Notes under the pieces: model-generated
What the model saw: only the letters and a program-made list of their open reading frames with translations
What the model was told of the DNA's origin: nothing
Databases searched by the model: none
Shown here: in pieces, positions 1-8,233 of the stretch
Layout: the number at the start of each line of letters is the position of its first letter
Position numbering within the stretch: position 1 is the stretch's first letter
Program-made: the position numbers and the translations under genes
Source: Acidobacteriaceae bacterium
GTDB lineage: Bacteria; Acidobacteriota; Terriglobia; Terriglobales; Acidobacteriaceae
Length of the DNA stretch: 64,000 nt
Reading direction: 5' to 3'
Assembly: GCA_031296355.1 (NCBI GenBank)
Contig: JARLFX010000077.1
Location: 111,481 to 175,480, forward strand

Positions 1-146
1 ATCGCGTTGCGGCAGGCGGCAGACATATCCCCGCATCCAAATCCTGACTGCTGAAGGAGGCTTTGCAGGTTAGCGGCGATTCTTTCTGTCGCCGTCCGGG
101 GTTGCGGTTTGTGGTTGCGAGGGTTGGTGGCGACGATGCTGTTCAT
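1..146 (-). CDS. Partial unknown ORF running off the left edge
   Basis: An open frame on the minus strand starts with ATG at 146 and is cut by the window edge after about 48 codons. An AAGGA-like ribosome site lies about 8 bases upstream (plus positions 155-160). The visible N-terminus is polar, with a basic Pro/Arg-rich start followed by a short amphipathic helix (TATERIAANLQSLL). I do not recognise a family. N-termini of ArdC-type antirestriction proteins on mobile elements can look like this, but the diagnostic domain is not visible, so this is only a guess. It lies left of the IS and the oriT-like region. Confidence 0.3.
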   Translation of the reverse strand, partial: MNSIVATNPRNHKPQPRTATERIAANLQSLLQQSGFGCGDMSAACRNA

Positions 147-180
147 GATGTTTTGTCCTTTGCTTTTGCTTTTCGTGCCC

Positions 181-204
181 TGCGGCATGTAACCACATGC
201 CGCA
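181..204. repeat. Perfect 10-bp inverted repeat
   Basis: TGCGGCATGT is followed by AACC and then its exact reverse complement. There is no T-run on either side, so an ordinary intrinsic terminator is unlikely. It lies 35 bases upstream of the partial minus-strand ORF and could be a protein-binding site or a hairpin in its leader. The rest of 147-410 shows no convincing gene. Confidence 0.55.
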
Positions 205-411
205 ATGAGAGGAAGCGAGTAAGGAGGGCGGCAAGGCGCAAGGGAGGGGGATCTCCCATCCTTGGAGCGGAAGCAAAGCTGGAGCGGAAAGGACGAAGCG
301 TAGCGAAGATCTGCACAAGCGTATCGGGGTCCCGGCAGGCGTTCTTTGCCGATGGGGTGAGGAGCGCGGAAGATTGGGGAAACCCTTGCGCCGCGCCAGG
401 GCGAAGCCCTG

Positions 412-461
412 TGAGTGTACTGAGGAGATGCTTTACAGATCAGACCGGAGACATGGTTTAC
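412..461 (+). repeat. IS481 left terminal inverted repeat
   Basis: The outer TGAGTGTAC is followed by two ATG(G/C)TTTAC-like boxes, the second at 453-461. It aligns with the reverse complement of 1892-1940 with a short gap. Confidence 0.75.
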
Positions 462-519
462 ACCATGTCGGAGATCGATTGGCTTTTCAGCTTTTGGCTT
501 TACGCACGATCATGCGTTT

Positions 520-1680
520 ATGCCTTGGAAAGAGATACGAACCGTGGACCAACGCCTGCAGTTTCTGTCGAGCTATCAGAAGGAGGAGATGTCAGTGACC
601 GATCTGTGCCACGAATACGGCATCTCACGTCCGACTGCCTACAAGTGGATCAACCGCTATGAGGAAATCGGCCCAGAGGGTTTGCTGGACCTGTCACGTA
701 AGCCACACGGCTGCGCCCATGCGACGCCTGCTGAGATTGAGAACGAAGTTCTTGCCCTGCGGAAGCGGTTCCCCTCCTGGGGAGCACGGAAGCTCAAGGC
801 CAGATTGGAGCGGTTGAACCCGAACGTCCTGTGGCCCGCTGCGAGCACTATGGGACAGATACTTAGCCGTGCCGGTCTCACCAACCCGAAGAGGAAGAAG
901 CGGCGCACGACGCCATACTCCCAGCCATTCTCGATGGTCACCGCACCGAACCAGCTCTGGTGCATGGACTTCAAGGGCTACTTCCTGACGGGAGACGGTT
1001 ATCGCTGCGATCCATTCACCATCACCGATGCCCACAGTCGTTATCTGATTCGCTGTCAGGCCGTGGGGCGCATGGATTTGGCCCAGGTCAGTGCTGTTTG
1101 CGACGCTGCGATGCGCGAGTATGGTGTGCCGGAACGTATCCGCACAGACAACGGCACACCGTTCGCTGGAACGGGACTACTGGGCCTGTCGAAACTATCG
1201 CTCGGCTGGACCAAGCTCGGTATAGTGCATGAGCGCATCCAGCCAGGCAAGCCGCAGCAGAACGGTCGGCACGAACGGATGCACCGCACGCTGAAGGAAG
1301 ACACGACGAAGCCGCCAGCACGGACCCTTAAGGCACAGCAAAAGAGGTTCGACAGCTTCCGCGCGATCTTTAACCATGAGCGTCCACACGAGGCCCTCGG
1401 CAACGAGACGCCGGGGAGCATTTACATCCCCAGCACCCGGATGATGCCGAGCCGCGTGGTGCCCTTCGTATACCCGAAGACATTCGAAACCCGCCGGGTC
1501 AACAGCAGTGGCGATGTGAGTTGGCATAAGGGCAGAGTCTTTATCAGCGAGGTCTTTCGCAACGAAGAGATCGGCTTCGAGCAGATCGAGGAAGACCTCT
1601 ATCGAGTAGTCTTTTACAGTACCGAACTTGGCGAGTTCAACAGCTCGGAGATGCGCTTCCGTCCGGCATTGCGAGCATGA
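520..1680 (+). CDS. IS481-family DDE transposase
   Basis: This 386-residue protein catalyses transposition of the surrounding insertion sequence. An N-terminal helix-turn-helix (about residues 22-50, with SVTDLCHEYGISRPTAYKW) binds the ends. A second DNA-binding segment covers about 70-125, and an rve-type integrase core follows. The likely acidic triad is D150 (LWCMDF), D210 (IRTDNG) and E252 (QNGRHERMHR), the motifs typical of the IS481 group. A C-terminal beta-rich tail of about 90 residues ends at the stop. The frame is intact and the length is normal for the family. The ATG at 520 matches the usual N-terminus (MPWKE). It is unrelated to the trb operon apart from having inserted nearby. 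Confidence 0.93.
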   Translation: MPWKEIRTVDQRLQFLSSYQKEEMSVTDLCHEYGISRPTAYKWINRYEEIGPEGLLDLSRKPHGCAHATPAEIENEVLALRKRFPSWGARKLKARLERLNPNVLWPAASTMGQILSRAGLTNPKRKKRRTTPYSQPFSMVTAPNQLWCMDFKGYFLTGDGYRCDPFTITDAHSRYLIRCQAVGRMDLAQVSAVCDAAMREYGVPERIRTDNGTPFAGTGLLGLSKLSLGWTKLGIVHERIQPGKPQQNGRHERMHRTLKEDTTKPPARTLKAQQKRFDSFRAIFNHERPHEALGNETPGSIYIPSTRMMPSRVVPFVYPKTFETRRVNSSGDVSWHKGRVFISEVFRNEEIGFEQIEEDLYRVVFYSTELGEFNSSEMRFRPALRA

Positions 1681-1891
1681 ACCGAATGCAGCTAAAAACA
1701 AGCCATGGAAATGACGGGATGTGGAAAGCATGGAAAGCCATGAAGCCGGCTTCCCACCCTTCCCACATCCCTTGGAAATCCCTGCGGGATTCCCACATTC
1801 CCACAGCTTCGGCTACGGCTGATATCTCTCTTAAGACCGGCTATCCCAGCCGCAAACCCTCAACCAGAGCCACTTTCACCGCAAGGGGGTT

Positions 1892-1940
1892 GTAAACCAT
1901 GTACCCGGTTCAGAATGTAAACCATGTTCCGGTACACTCA
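1892..1940 (-). repeat. IS481 right terminal inverted repeat
   Basis: It contains two copies of GTAAACCAT (1892-1900, 1917-1925) and the outer GTACACTCA (1932-1940), mirroring the left end. About 210 bases between the transposase stop and this repeat hold no gene. Confidence 0.75.
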
Positions 1941-1967
1941 GCCCTCAGCGGCTTGTCTTCCATAGAC

Positions 1968-2026
1968 GTGCGCGTTCGCGCACAGGATTTTCGGGGTGGG
2001 CGTTGCGGGGCAGGAACGGGCCCCGC
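1968..2026 (-). other. Candidate oriT-like region
   Basis: Read on the minus strand, a perfect 7-bp inverted repeat (GCGGGGC/GCCCCGC, plus 2005-2026) is followed after about 16 bases by ATCCTG then T (plus 1988-1982). This resembles the IncP/MOBP nick consensus YATCCTG-Y with one mismatch. A second perfect inverted repeat, GTGCGCG-TT-CGCGCAC (1968-1983), follows directly. The stretch is non-coding and lies at the end of a P-type trb cluster. The six-base core occurs often by chance, so the call rests on the combination with the repeats and the location. No relaxase gene is in the window to support it. Confidence 0.35.
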
Positions 2027-2202
2027 TGAGGAGGGTGGCGGAGGACGCAACGCGTCCGCAGACAGGGAGGAACCTTCTTCCCCTCTTTCGCGGTGCCTAT
2101 TCCTTCGCAAAAAGAATGCGATGCTCTTTTACCGGGTGGATTGAGGCATCGTGCGATGATTCGTCAAATTGTGATCAGGTTTTGAGCAGAAAAGGAAGGC
2201 GT

Positions 2203-2646
2203 TCAGTCTTCTTCTGATTCAAGCAATTTGACCTGAGCCTTCAAGAAAATCTCGATACGGCTGGAAGTCCATACGGCAACACCAGTTCCAAAGAAGTCGG
2301 TATCTTCTGTCCAGACCACGCAATTCAAAGCCAACGCTGCGGCGAGCACTGGCCAATCGTCCTCATCCCGGCCGCGCAGACGCTCTCTGGCGTCGTCCTC
2401 AGAGATGCCATAGGATTCGGTATCGACCGGCTCTACCAGACCTTGCAGGTAGAGAAGGGTCGCGGCAACGTCGGTAGTAGGCTTCCCCTTTTTGGCGAGC
2501 AAGGGTGGCAGATACTTTTCTGCGTCGGCATAGGCGACATCGGGCGCGTAAAACCGAATCCCGCGCCCCGCATACTCTTCGAGAAGCTGGCGTACACGCC
2601 GTCCCAGGACAGCGCGAATCAGGATATTAGCATCCAGAACGATCAT
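2203..2646 (-). CDS. PIN-domain ribonuclease toxin (VapC-like)
   Basis: This 147-residue protein has the fold signature of PIN-domain RNases, the toxins of type II toxin-antitoxin pairs. Acidic residues that would hold the metal are D5 (MIVLDANILIR), E43, the cluster D94-D97 (RDEDDWPVLAAAL) and D115/D117 (TEDTDFF). The substrate cannot be read from the sequence; relatives cleave tRNA or other RNA. It begins one base after the antitoxin stop, so the two are translationally coupled with the antitoxin first, the usual order. Length is normal, with no truncation. On a conjugative element such a pair would be expected to help maintenance. Confidence 0.85.
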   Translation of the reverse strand: MIVLDANILIRAVLGRRVRQLLEEYAGRGIRFYAPDVAYADAEKYLPPLLAKKGKPTTDVAATLLYLQGLVEPVDTESYGISEDDARERLRGRDEDDWPVLAAALALNCVVWTEDTDFFGTGVAVWTSSRIEIFLKAQVKLLESEED

Positions 2647-2647
2647 C

Positions 2648-2914
2648 TCAGCGGGCGGTGACCTTTCCGCGGCGACGCGCCTGTTTAAACTCCGTCACGA
2701 TCTCTTCCTCGTCGATGTCGGCAAGAGCGATCGCAAGCCGGTCGGCAGCAGCCTGCAGTTCGGCAAGGTCCGCCGATTTCACGGGCTTGCGGGGTGTGGG
2801 AACATAGACGCCGAGCGTCAGGCCGCGGCGGGTGACGGCGACGGGCGTATCGGATTCGAGAAAGCGGGTCATCTGTTCCCGGAACTCGCGCACTCCAACT
2901 TTGATTGCAGGCAT
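2648..2914 (-). CDS. Antitoxin, Phd/YefM-like
   Basis: An 88-residue protein precedes the PIN toxin. The N-terminal half (IKVGVREFREQMTRFLES...VAVTRRG) has the beta-alpha pattern of Phd/YefM antitoxins, which bind DNA as dimers. The acidic and helical C-terminal half (IDEEEIVTEFKQARRR) would wrap the toxin. I chose the ATG at 2914 over the one at 2926, because GGAGG stands five bases before it and because the upstream ATG lies at the edge of the operator palindrome. It is expected to repress its own operon together with the toxin. Confidence 0.8.
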   Translation of the reverse strand: MPAIKVGVREFREQMTRFLESDTPVAVTRRGLTLGVYVPTPRKPVKSADLAELQAAADRLAIALADIDEEEIVTEFKQARRRGKVTAR

Positions 2915-2925
2915 AGGCTCCTCCA

Positions 2926-2947
2926 TGTGTACACATAAGTGTACGCA
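2926..2947. promoter_or_regulatory. Operator palindrome of the toxin-antitoxin operon
   Basis: GTACAC-ATAA-GTGTAC (2929-2944) is a perfect palindrome, and it extends to TGTGTACAC/GTGTACGCA with one mismatch. It lies 12 bases upstream of the chosen antitoxin start, the position expected for autorepression by a Phd-type antitoxin. Confidence 0.65.
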
Positions 2948-3061
2948 ATATCGGCAGGCCGATGCAAGTCCATTCGCCTACGGTGGCAAAGTGGTGGATG
3001 TCTTCTCCTCCCGCCCCAGTTCCTGGGCAGCATGGCGAGCACTTTGAGGCTGCAATCCCCG

Positions 3062-3090
3062 TTGCTGGCCGTCCTACGCGATATTAAATA
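3062..3090 (+). promoter_or_regulatory. Candidate promoter of the trb operon
   Basis: TTGCTG and TAAATA are separated by 17 bases in a locally AT-rich stretch, about 95 bases before the chosen trbB start. The match to a sigma-70 type promoter is moderate. Confidence 0.35.
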
Positions 3091-3184
3091 TATTCAATAG
3101 ACATAGTAGATGTACATAACAGCAATCTTGCGCTATGATGAACGTCAAGCTCCACACCGCGCAGCGGTGCCGAAGGTTAGGGCG

Positions 3185-4150
3185 ATGATCAAGACACAAA
3201 AACCGGCAGCAGAAGAAGTAGCTTCGCGATCAGAGGATAAGCTCCGCCGTGAGTTGGGATCGGTGATGGATGAATTGGAGAAGGAGGGAACAGAGGACAT
3301 CCTTCTGAATCCGGACGGCATTCTCTGGGCGAAGCGCCGTGGCCAGCCATTCGTAAAACTGGGAGCTTTTCCCGCCGAGCGTGCGATGGCGGCCATGGCG
3401 AGCATTGCGCATTATCGCGGCACGGAAATCAACCATGACAATCCGATCCTGGAGACCGAGCTGCCGTTCAATGGCAGCCGCTTTGAAGGCCTGGTGCCGC
3501 CGATTGTCAAGCGGCCATGCTTTGCGATTCGGCCCCGCCCCAAGACCGTTTTCACGCTTGAAGAATACGTGCAATCCGGAGTATTGACGGAGGTGCACGC
3601 AGGTCTTCTTCGGGATGCGATACGCGACCGCAAGAATGTTCTGGTAGTGGGATCTACAGGGTCGGGCAAGACGACATTGGTAAATGCGGTGCTCGACTCC
3701 ATAGCCAGGATTACCCCGGATCACAGAGTTTTATTGATCGAGGACACGCCGGAGCTGCAATGCAATGTGGATAATTTTCTCCCCCTATTGGCGGCGGGAA
3801 ATATTTCGATGAGCGATTGTCTCAAAGCGTGTATGCGCCTGACGCCGGACCGGATCATCGTGGGCGAAGTTCGCGGTGGAGAGGCGCTGACGCTGCTCAA
3901 GTCCTGGAACACCGGACATCCGGGCGGGGTAACGACAGTTCATGCGAATGATGCGGTTTCAGGTTTGCTGCGGCTGGAAAGTTTAGCGGCGGAAGCGACG
4001 GCCGCGCCGCAACAGAAGTTCATTGGCGAAGTGATCAATATCGTCGTTTTTATCTCAAAAGACAGGAGTGTGAAAGCTGGCCGCAAGGTCAGAGAGGTTT
4101 GCACCGTTACCGGATACAACGGCCATACCTATGAAGTTGAGTACCTGTAG
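3185..4150 (+). CDS. trbB: Conjugal transfer ATPase TrbB (VirB11 family)
   Basis: This hexameric secretion ATPase powers pilus assembly and DNA transfer from the cytoplasmic face of the type IV secretion system. The N-terminal domain includes IMLNP-like text (EDILLNPDGILWAKRRG), and the RecA-like domain has Walker A GSTGSGKTT at about 156-164, an Asp box (LLIEDTPELQ), and RIIVGEVRGGEAL with the family arginines. From ATG 3185 it is 321 residues, normal for TrbB. The frame is open back to 3110, but the protein family starts near 3185. It is the first gene of the nine-gene trb operon. Confidence 0.93.
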   Translation: MIKTQKPAAEEVASRSEDKLRRELGSVMDELEKEGTEDILLNPDGILWAKRRGQPFVKLGAFPAERAMAAMASIAHYRGTEINHDNPILETELPFNGSRFEGLVPPIVKRPCFAIRPRPKTVFTLEEYVQSGVLTEVHAGLLRDAIRDRKNVLVVGSTGSGKTTLVNAVLDSIARITPDHRVLLIEDTPELQCNVDNFLPLLAAGNISMSDCLKACMRLTPDRIIVGEVRGGEALTLLKSWNTGHPGGVTTVHANDAVSGLLRLESLAAEATAAPQQKFIGEVINIVVFISKDRSVKAGRKVREVCTVTGYNGHTYEVEYL

Positions 4151-4205
4151 GTATGGCTTTTGTGTTGTGACCACGTGTTGTTCCAACCGAACGAGGAGTG
4201 AACGT

Positions 4206-4613
4206 ATGAAGCAGAATCGTGTGGTTTGTTCATTGATGAAGCACAAACAATTGGTACTTGTGCCGGTTATGCTGGCCATTTCAGCAACGCCTTCTTTCGC
4301 CTCTACGGGCGGAGGCCTTCCGTGGGAGGCCCCACTGACGACGGTAAAGAACTCATTGACAGGTCCGGTTGCCCTGGCCGTCAGTACATGCGCCCTGTTC
4401 GCCTGCGGGGCGGTTCTGGTGTTCGGCGGTGAGATGACCGAATTCGTTAAGCGCGCCTTGTACGCGGTGATTGCTATTTCGTTCATTGTCGGCGGCGCGA
4501 GTTTTATCACTACTGTTTTCGGTTTCAGCGGAGCCACCATTGCGCTTCTCCATATCGTGCAACCGCTGGCGGTGCACCTTGCACACGCATCAACCGCAGG
4601 AAGAGTGAGCTAA
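4206..4613 (+). CDS. trbC: Major pilin subunit TrbC (VirB2 family)
   Basis: A 135-residue precursor of the conjugative pilus subunit. A basic start is followed by a long signal sequence (about 12-37, cleavage likely after SFAS or ATPSFA) and two hydrophobic segments (about 57-80 and 88-110) separated by a short GEMTEFVKR loop, the classic VirB2/TrbC hairpin. The ATG at 4206 is preceded by GAGGAG at good spacing. It ends one base before trbD begins. TrbC of IncP plasmids is cyclised; whether this one is cannot be seen. Confidence 0.88.
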   Translation: MKQNRVVCSLMKHKQLVLVPVMLAISATPSFASTGGGLPWEAPLTTVKNSLTGPVALAVSTCALFACGAVLVFGGEMTEFVKRALYAVIAISFIVGGASFITTVFGFSGATIALLHIVQPLAVHLAHASTAGRVS

Positions 4614-4925
4614 ATGGATCGACCGCGTGAGGCCGTTTTTCACCAGTCGATCAACCGGCCAAACCTGTTGATGGGTGGCGACCGGGAATTAGTTCTGTTC
4701 GCCGCCCTCATCGCGGGAATATTGGCCTTCTCGTTGATGACCTGGTGGGGGGTACTGATCGCCATGGTTCTGTGGCCGAGCGCGATCTGGTCGTTATCCC
4801 GCATGGCGAAGGAAGATCCGCTGATGCGTCAGGTTTATGTGCGTCACATCCACTACGCGATGTATTACCCGGCGAAATCACAGACGCGGCTCGGTGGCGT
4901 TTCAACACCCGCGAGTTGGAGGTAG
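4614..4925 (+). CDS. trbD: Inner-membrane protein TrbD (VirB3 family)
   Basis: A 103-residue protein with a polar N-terminus (FHQSINRPNLLMGGDREL) typical of TrbD/VirB3 and two close hydrophobic segments (about 26-42 and 44-60). It is thought to sit in the inner membrane next to the VirB4-type ATPase. Its ATG follows the trbC stop with no gap, so the two are probably translationally coupled. It ends just before trbE. Confidence 0.9.
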   Translation: MDRPREAVFHQSINRPNLLMGGDRELVLFAALIAGILAFSLMTWWGVLIAMVLWPSAIWSLSRMAKEDPLMRQVYVRHIHYAMYYPAKSQTRLGGVSTPASWR

Positions 4926-4929
4926 GCAA

Positions 4930-7434
4930 ATGCAGATTACGGAAAATCGTCGTTACGCACGTGGCTTGCCGGATCTTCTGCTCTACGCCTCGTTGGTGGA
5001 GGATGGCGTATTACTGTTGCAGGACGGCGCCCTGATGGCGTCCTGGTCGTTCACCGGGCCAGATCTGGCGTCAGCGACCTTTGATGAAATGGCCGTGCTG
5101 ACCGCACGGCTCAACAGCATATTGCGCCTCGGTTCGGGCTGGATGGTACATTGCGACACCATCCGCACAGAAAGTCCAGAGTATCCCAGGAGCGGCGCTT
5201 TCCCGGACCCTATAACGCGATTGATTGATGAAGAGCGCCGCGCCCAGTTTCTCCGGGAGGGAAGTCACTTCGAAAGCGAATATTTCTTGACGCTCACGTA
5301 CCTTCCTCCGGCGCAGACAGAGGAGAAGCTGCGGGGGTTCATGTATGAGAACGGAGACGAAGTATCGCGGCCGGTCGCGCAACGGGCGCTGGAGTATTTT
5401 GGCACACGCATTGCCTCGTTTCATGAAGTCTTCAGTTCGCAGTTCAAAGTGAAGCGATTAAAGGCGCGGAAGGCCGTGGACAACTACGGTTTTACCGTGG
5501 TCTATGACGAACTTCTGCGGTACGTGCGGCGATGTGTGACGGGTGAGGATTTCCCGTTCGTGCAGCCGGAGATACCCGTGTTCTTACACGATCTGATTGG
5601 CTGCCGGGATTTCAGCGGCGGGGTCTCCCCCAAGATTGGGGATGCAAATATCCGTATCGTTGCGGTCGACGGATTTCCCCATACGAGTTATCCGGGGGTA
5701 ATGGCTGCGCTCGATACATTGCCGTTTGAGTACCGGTGGAATACACGCGCCATTTTGTTGGATGCCGAACATGCGAAAGGGATGATCGACAAGCACTTGA
5801 AGAAATGGCGCGCAAAGACGCGCGGTTTCATGGACCAATTGATGGGGCGAGCACCGAAGAACATTGATTTGTTCGCAGTGGAGATGGTGAATGACGCGAA
5901 CAGCGCTCTTGGAGAGGCGTCAGCGGGGGATGTGCAGTTTGCGCTCTATAGCGCGAACATTCTCGTTCTCGATAAGAATGCGGATGCTGCTGACGGAAAA
6001 GCCGGTCAGGTTGCAAAGACACTGCAAAACCTCGGTTTCGCAGCTCGTATCGAGACGATCAATGCGGTGGAAGCGTGGCGGGGGAGTCTTCCTGGAGACG
6101 GATACCGGAATGTCCGTCGCATCCTACTGAATACGATCAATCTGGCTGATTGCCTGCCGATTGCGGCAGTGTGGGCGGGAGCGCGTGTCAATCCGTCTCC
6201 CCTGATGCCAGCAGACAGCCCGGCTTTGATGTATGCCACCAGCATTGGCTCGACCGTATTCCGCGTGAACCTGCATGTACAGGACATTGCCCACACCCTA
6301 GTGCTTGGGCCATCTGGCGCAGGCAAATCCACATTACTGGCCATGCTGGCCGCACAGTATTTCCGTTACCCGAAGGCCCAGGTCTTTTGTTTCGACAAAG
6401 GATACTCGATGTTTGTGTTGAATCAGGCGGCTGGTGGAGATTTCTACGATCTGGGCGGCCCGAACGCACCGTTGAACTTCTGCCCGCTTGGCGAACTGGA
6501 TGACCCTTCCGATGTGGCCTGGGCGGTGGACTATGTGGAGAGTCTGTGTCTGTTAGCTGGGCAGCCGATTAGTCCGCAGCAGCGTAACGAGATTCTAGCC
6601 GGGGTGCAGATGTTGTCTGAGTCGCCGGAACGGACCCTGACGGAGTTGGTCATCAATATTCAGGACAATGACATTAAAGACGCGTTGAAGCACTACACCC
6701 TGTCCGGCTCGCTCGGCGGGTTGCTCGAAGCCAAAAGGGACGAAAACGCGCTTGGTTCGTCGTGCTTTATGACATTCGAGATGGAGCACCTGATGAACTA
6801 CGGCGACAAGGATAAAGCCGTAGTCGCGGTGCTTCTATATTTGTTCCGGCAGATCGAAAAGCGGCTGGATGGATCGCCATCGCTGATTGTGCTTGATGAA
6901 GCCTGGGTATACCTGCAGAACGAGATGTTTAAGGACAAGATCCGGGACTGGCTGAAGACATTTCGGAAGAAGAATGCCGCTGTTGTTCTGGCCACGCAGA
7001 GCATCTCGGATGTCATCAACTCGCCCATCCGCGATGTAATTCTGGAGTCCTGTCCGACGAAGATCCTGCTTCCCAATGCAGAGGCAGGAAACGATAACTC
7101 TCGCCAGTTTTACATGCAGCTCGGCCTGAACCCGCGTGAGATTGCCATGCTTCAGGCTGCAATACCGAAGCGTCAGTACTACTTCTTCTCTCCGGTCGGG
7201 CGGCGGCTTGTCTCGCTGGGTCTTGGCCCGGTAGTGCTTGCTTTTGTCGGCGTGAGCGATACCGAGTCGCGGCAGGAGGTGCAGCGGCTGATAGCACGGA
7301 ATCCGCGGACGTGGCAGGAACTGTGGCTTCGCCAGCGAGGCCTAAACTCCTGGGCCGACTACTACGCGACGCAATGTGTACCACGTGGCGAAGTGGGGCA
7401 AGAGCTGGTACATGCAACCGGAGGTGTTCGATGA
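4930..7434 (+). CDS. trbE: Conjugal transfer ATPase TrbE (VirB4 family)
   Basis: An 834-residue ATPase of the mating-pair-formation complex, the largest and most conserved component. The N-terminal CagE/VirB4 domain begins with RYARGLPDLLLYASLVEDGVL, followed by a RecA-like domain with Walker A GPSGAGKST (about 460-468), Walker B LIVLDEAW (D656, E657) and a downstream Gln-rich switch (VVLATQSISD). I chose the ATG at 4930, with GGAGG directly upstream; the open frame extends farther back but there overlaps trbD. It overlaps trbJ by ATGA. Confidence 0.95.
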   Translation: MQITENRRYARGLPDLLLYASLVEDGVLLLQDGALMASWSFTGPDLASATFDEMAVLTARLNSILRLGSGWMVHCDTIRTESPEYPRSGAFPDPITRLIDEERRAQFLREGSHFESEYFLTLTYLPPAQTEEKLRGFMYENGDEVSRPVAQRALEYFGTRIASFHEVFSSQFKVKRLKARKAVDNYGFTVVYDELLRYVRRCVTGEDFPFVQPEIPVFLHDLIGCRDFSGGVSPKIGDANIRIVAVDGFPHTSYPGVMAALDTLPFEYRWNTRAILLDAEHAKGMIDKHLKKWRAKTRGFMDQLMGRAPKNIDLFAVEMVNDANSALGEASAGDVQFALYSANILVLDKNADAADGKAGQVAKTLQNLGFAARIETINAVEAWRGSLPGDGYRNVRRILLNTINLADCLPIAAVWAGARVNPSPLMPADSPALMYATSIGSTVFRVNLHVQDIAHTLVLGPSGAGKSTLLAMLAAQYFRYPKAQVFCFDKGYSMFVLNQAAGGDFYDLGGPNAPLNFCPLGELDDPSDVAWAVDYVESLCLLAGQPISPQQRNEILAGVQMLSESPERTLTELVINIQDNDIKDALKHYTLSGSLGGLLEAKRDENALGSSCFMTFEMEHLMNYGDKDKAVVAVLLYLFRQIEKRLDGSPSLIVLDEAWVYLQNEMFKDKIRDWLKTFRKKNAAVVLATQSISDVINSPIRDVILESCPTKILLPNAEAGNDNSRQFYMQLGLNPREIAMLQAAIPKRQYYFFSPVGRRLVSLGLGPVVLAFVGVSDTESRQEVQRLIARNPRTWQELWLRQRGLNSWADYYATQCVPRGEVGQELVHATGGVR

Positions 7435-8210
7435 GATATGTGAAACAAGTACTCTGCGTTTCGGTTGTATTCACCTTGGCGATGTCCGAATCGATTCAGC
7501 CTGCGCAAGCGGGCGGAATCAGCGGCGTTGCGACCGAGTGGACACAAATTCTCAACAACATTCAGTTGACGGAAGAGAACTCGACTACGTTGCAGCAGTT
7601 GGAGAATCAATTTCAGCAACTCCAGCACGAGTTGACCATGATTCAACATGCGGAACTGCAAACGCAATCCATGACGAATATTCAACAGAACCCGATATTC
7701 GGTTCAGCCATGCAAGACATGATGCAGCTGTCAAACATTGTGCAACAAGGCAACGCGTTGGCGTATTCCATGGCAAACCTTGATCAGGAGTTCAGCAATC
7801 GGTATCGCGGATTCGGCTATACGACGTCAACCAATTATCCGCTGCAGTACAAGAAGTGGCTGCAAACGTCGCTCGATACTTCACATGGGGCACTGGACGC
7901 GCTCAACATTCAAGGCTCCCAACTTAATAATGACACTCAGCTCTTAACCCGCTTGGAACAGCAATCGCAGTCGTCAACCGGGCTGCTTCAGGCTATTCAA
8001 ACGGCTAACCAGCTCGCTGCGCAGGAAATTGTCGAGTTGCAAAAGCTGCGGCAACTGATGATGGTCGATATCCAGTCGAAGCAGGTTTTCCAGGCACAGC
8101 AACTGAGCGATAGCATGGCAACCTCGGATATGAACCAGATGTTTTTCAGCTTGCCGCCAAGCTCTAACAGTGATTCACGCACGTTCGCGCCGGTCGCATC
8201 GGACTATTAG
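7431..8210 (+). CDS. trbJ: Conjugal transfer protein TrbJ (VirB5-like)
   Basis: This 259-residue periplasmic protein is probably a minor pilus-tip component. It has a signal peptide of about 27 residues (cleavage likely near PAQA-GG) and a long, Gln-rich, coiled-coil-prone helical body (LQQLENQFQQLQHELTMIQ) as in TrbJ of P-type systems. The ATG overlaps the trbE stop (ATGA) and has GGAGGT upstream. Low-complexity Gln content is normal for this family. No TrbK-like entry-exclusion lipoprotein follows it, unlike IncP plasmids. Confidence 0.85.
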   Translation: MRYVKQVLCVSVVFTLAMSESIQPAQAGGISGVATEWTQILNNIQLTEENSTTLQQLENQFQQLQHELTMIQHAELQTQSMTNIQQNPIFGSAMQDMMQLSNIVQQGNALAYSMANLDQEFSNRYRGFGYTTSTNYPLQYKKWLQTSLDTSHGALDALNIQGSQLNNDTQLLTRLEQQSQSSTGLLQAIQTANQLAAQEIVELQKLRQLMMVDIQSKQVFQAQQLSDSMATSDMNQMFFSLPPSSNSDSRTFAPVASDY

Positions 8211-8233
8211 CAGGGGTGTGGAGACTTAGCTTG

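Larger units (their letters stand above)
411..1940 (+). mobile_element. IS481-family insertion sequence
   Basis: The element contains one transposase gene between imperfect terminal inverted repeats. The left end reads TGAGTGTAC at 412-420 and the right end reads GTACACTCA at 1932-1940. Inside each end lie two spaced copies of a motif like ATGGTTTAC (left 427-436 and 453-461; right, reversed, 1892-1900 and 1917-1925), which look like transposase-binding sites. GCCCT occurs directly outside both ends (406-410 and 1941-1945), a probable target duplication; the shared base before it leaves 5 or 6 bp open. The intact gene and matching flanks suggest a recent insertion into the conjugative element. 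Confidence 0.85.

Noticed and set aside
63..662. Long plus-strand open frame at the left edge
   Set aside because: It overlaps the IS end and the transposase start, has irregular residue use, and no ribosome site; it looks like chance in GC-rich DNA.
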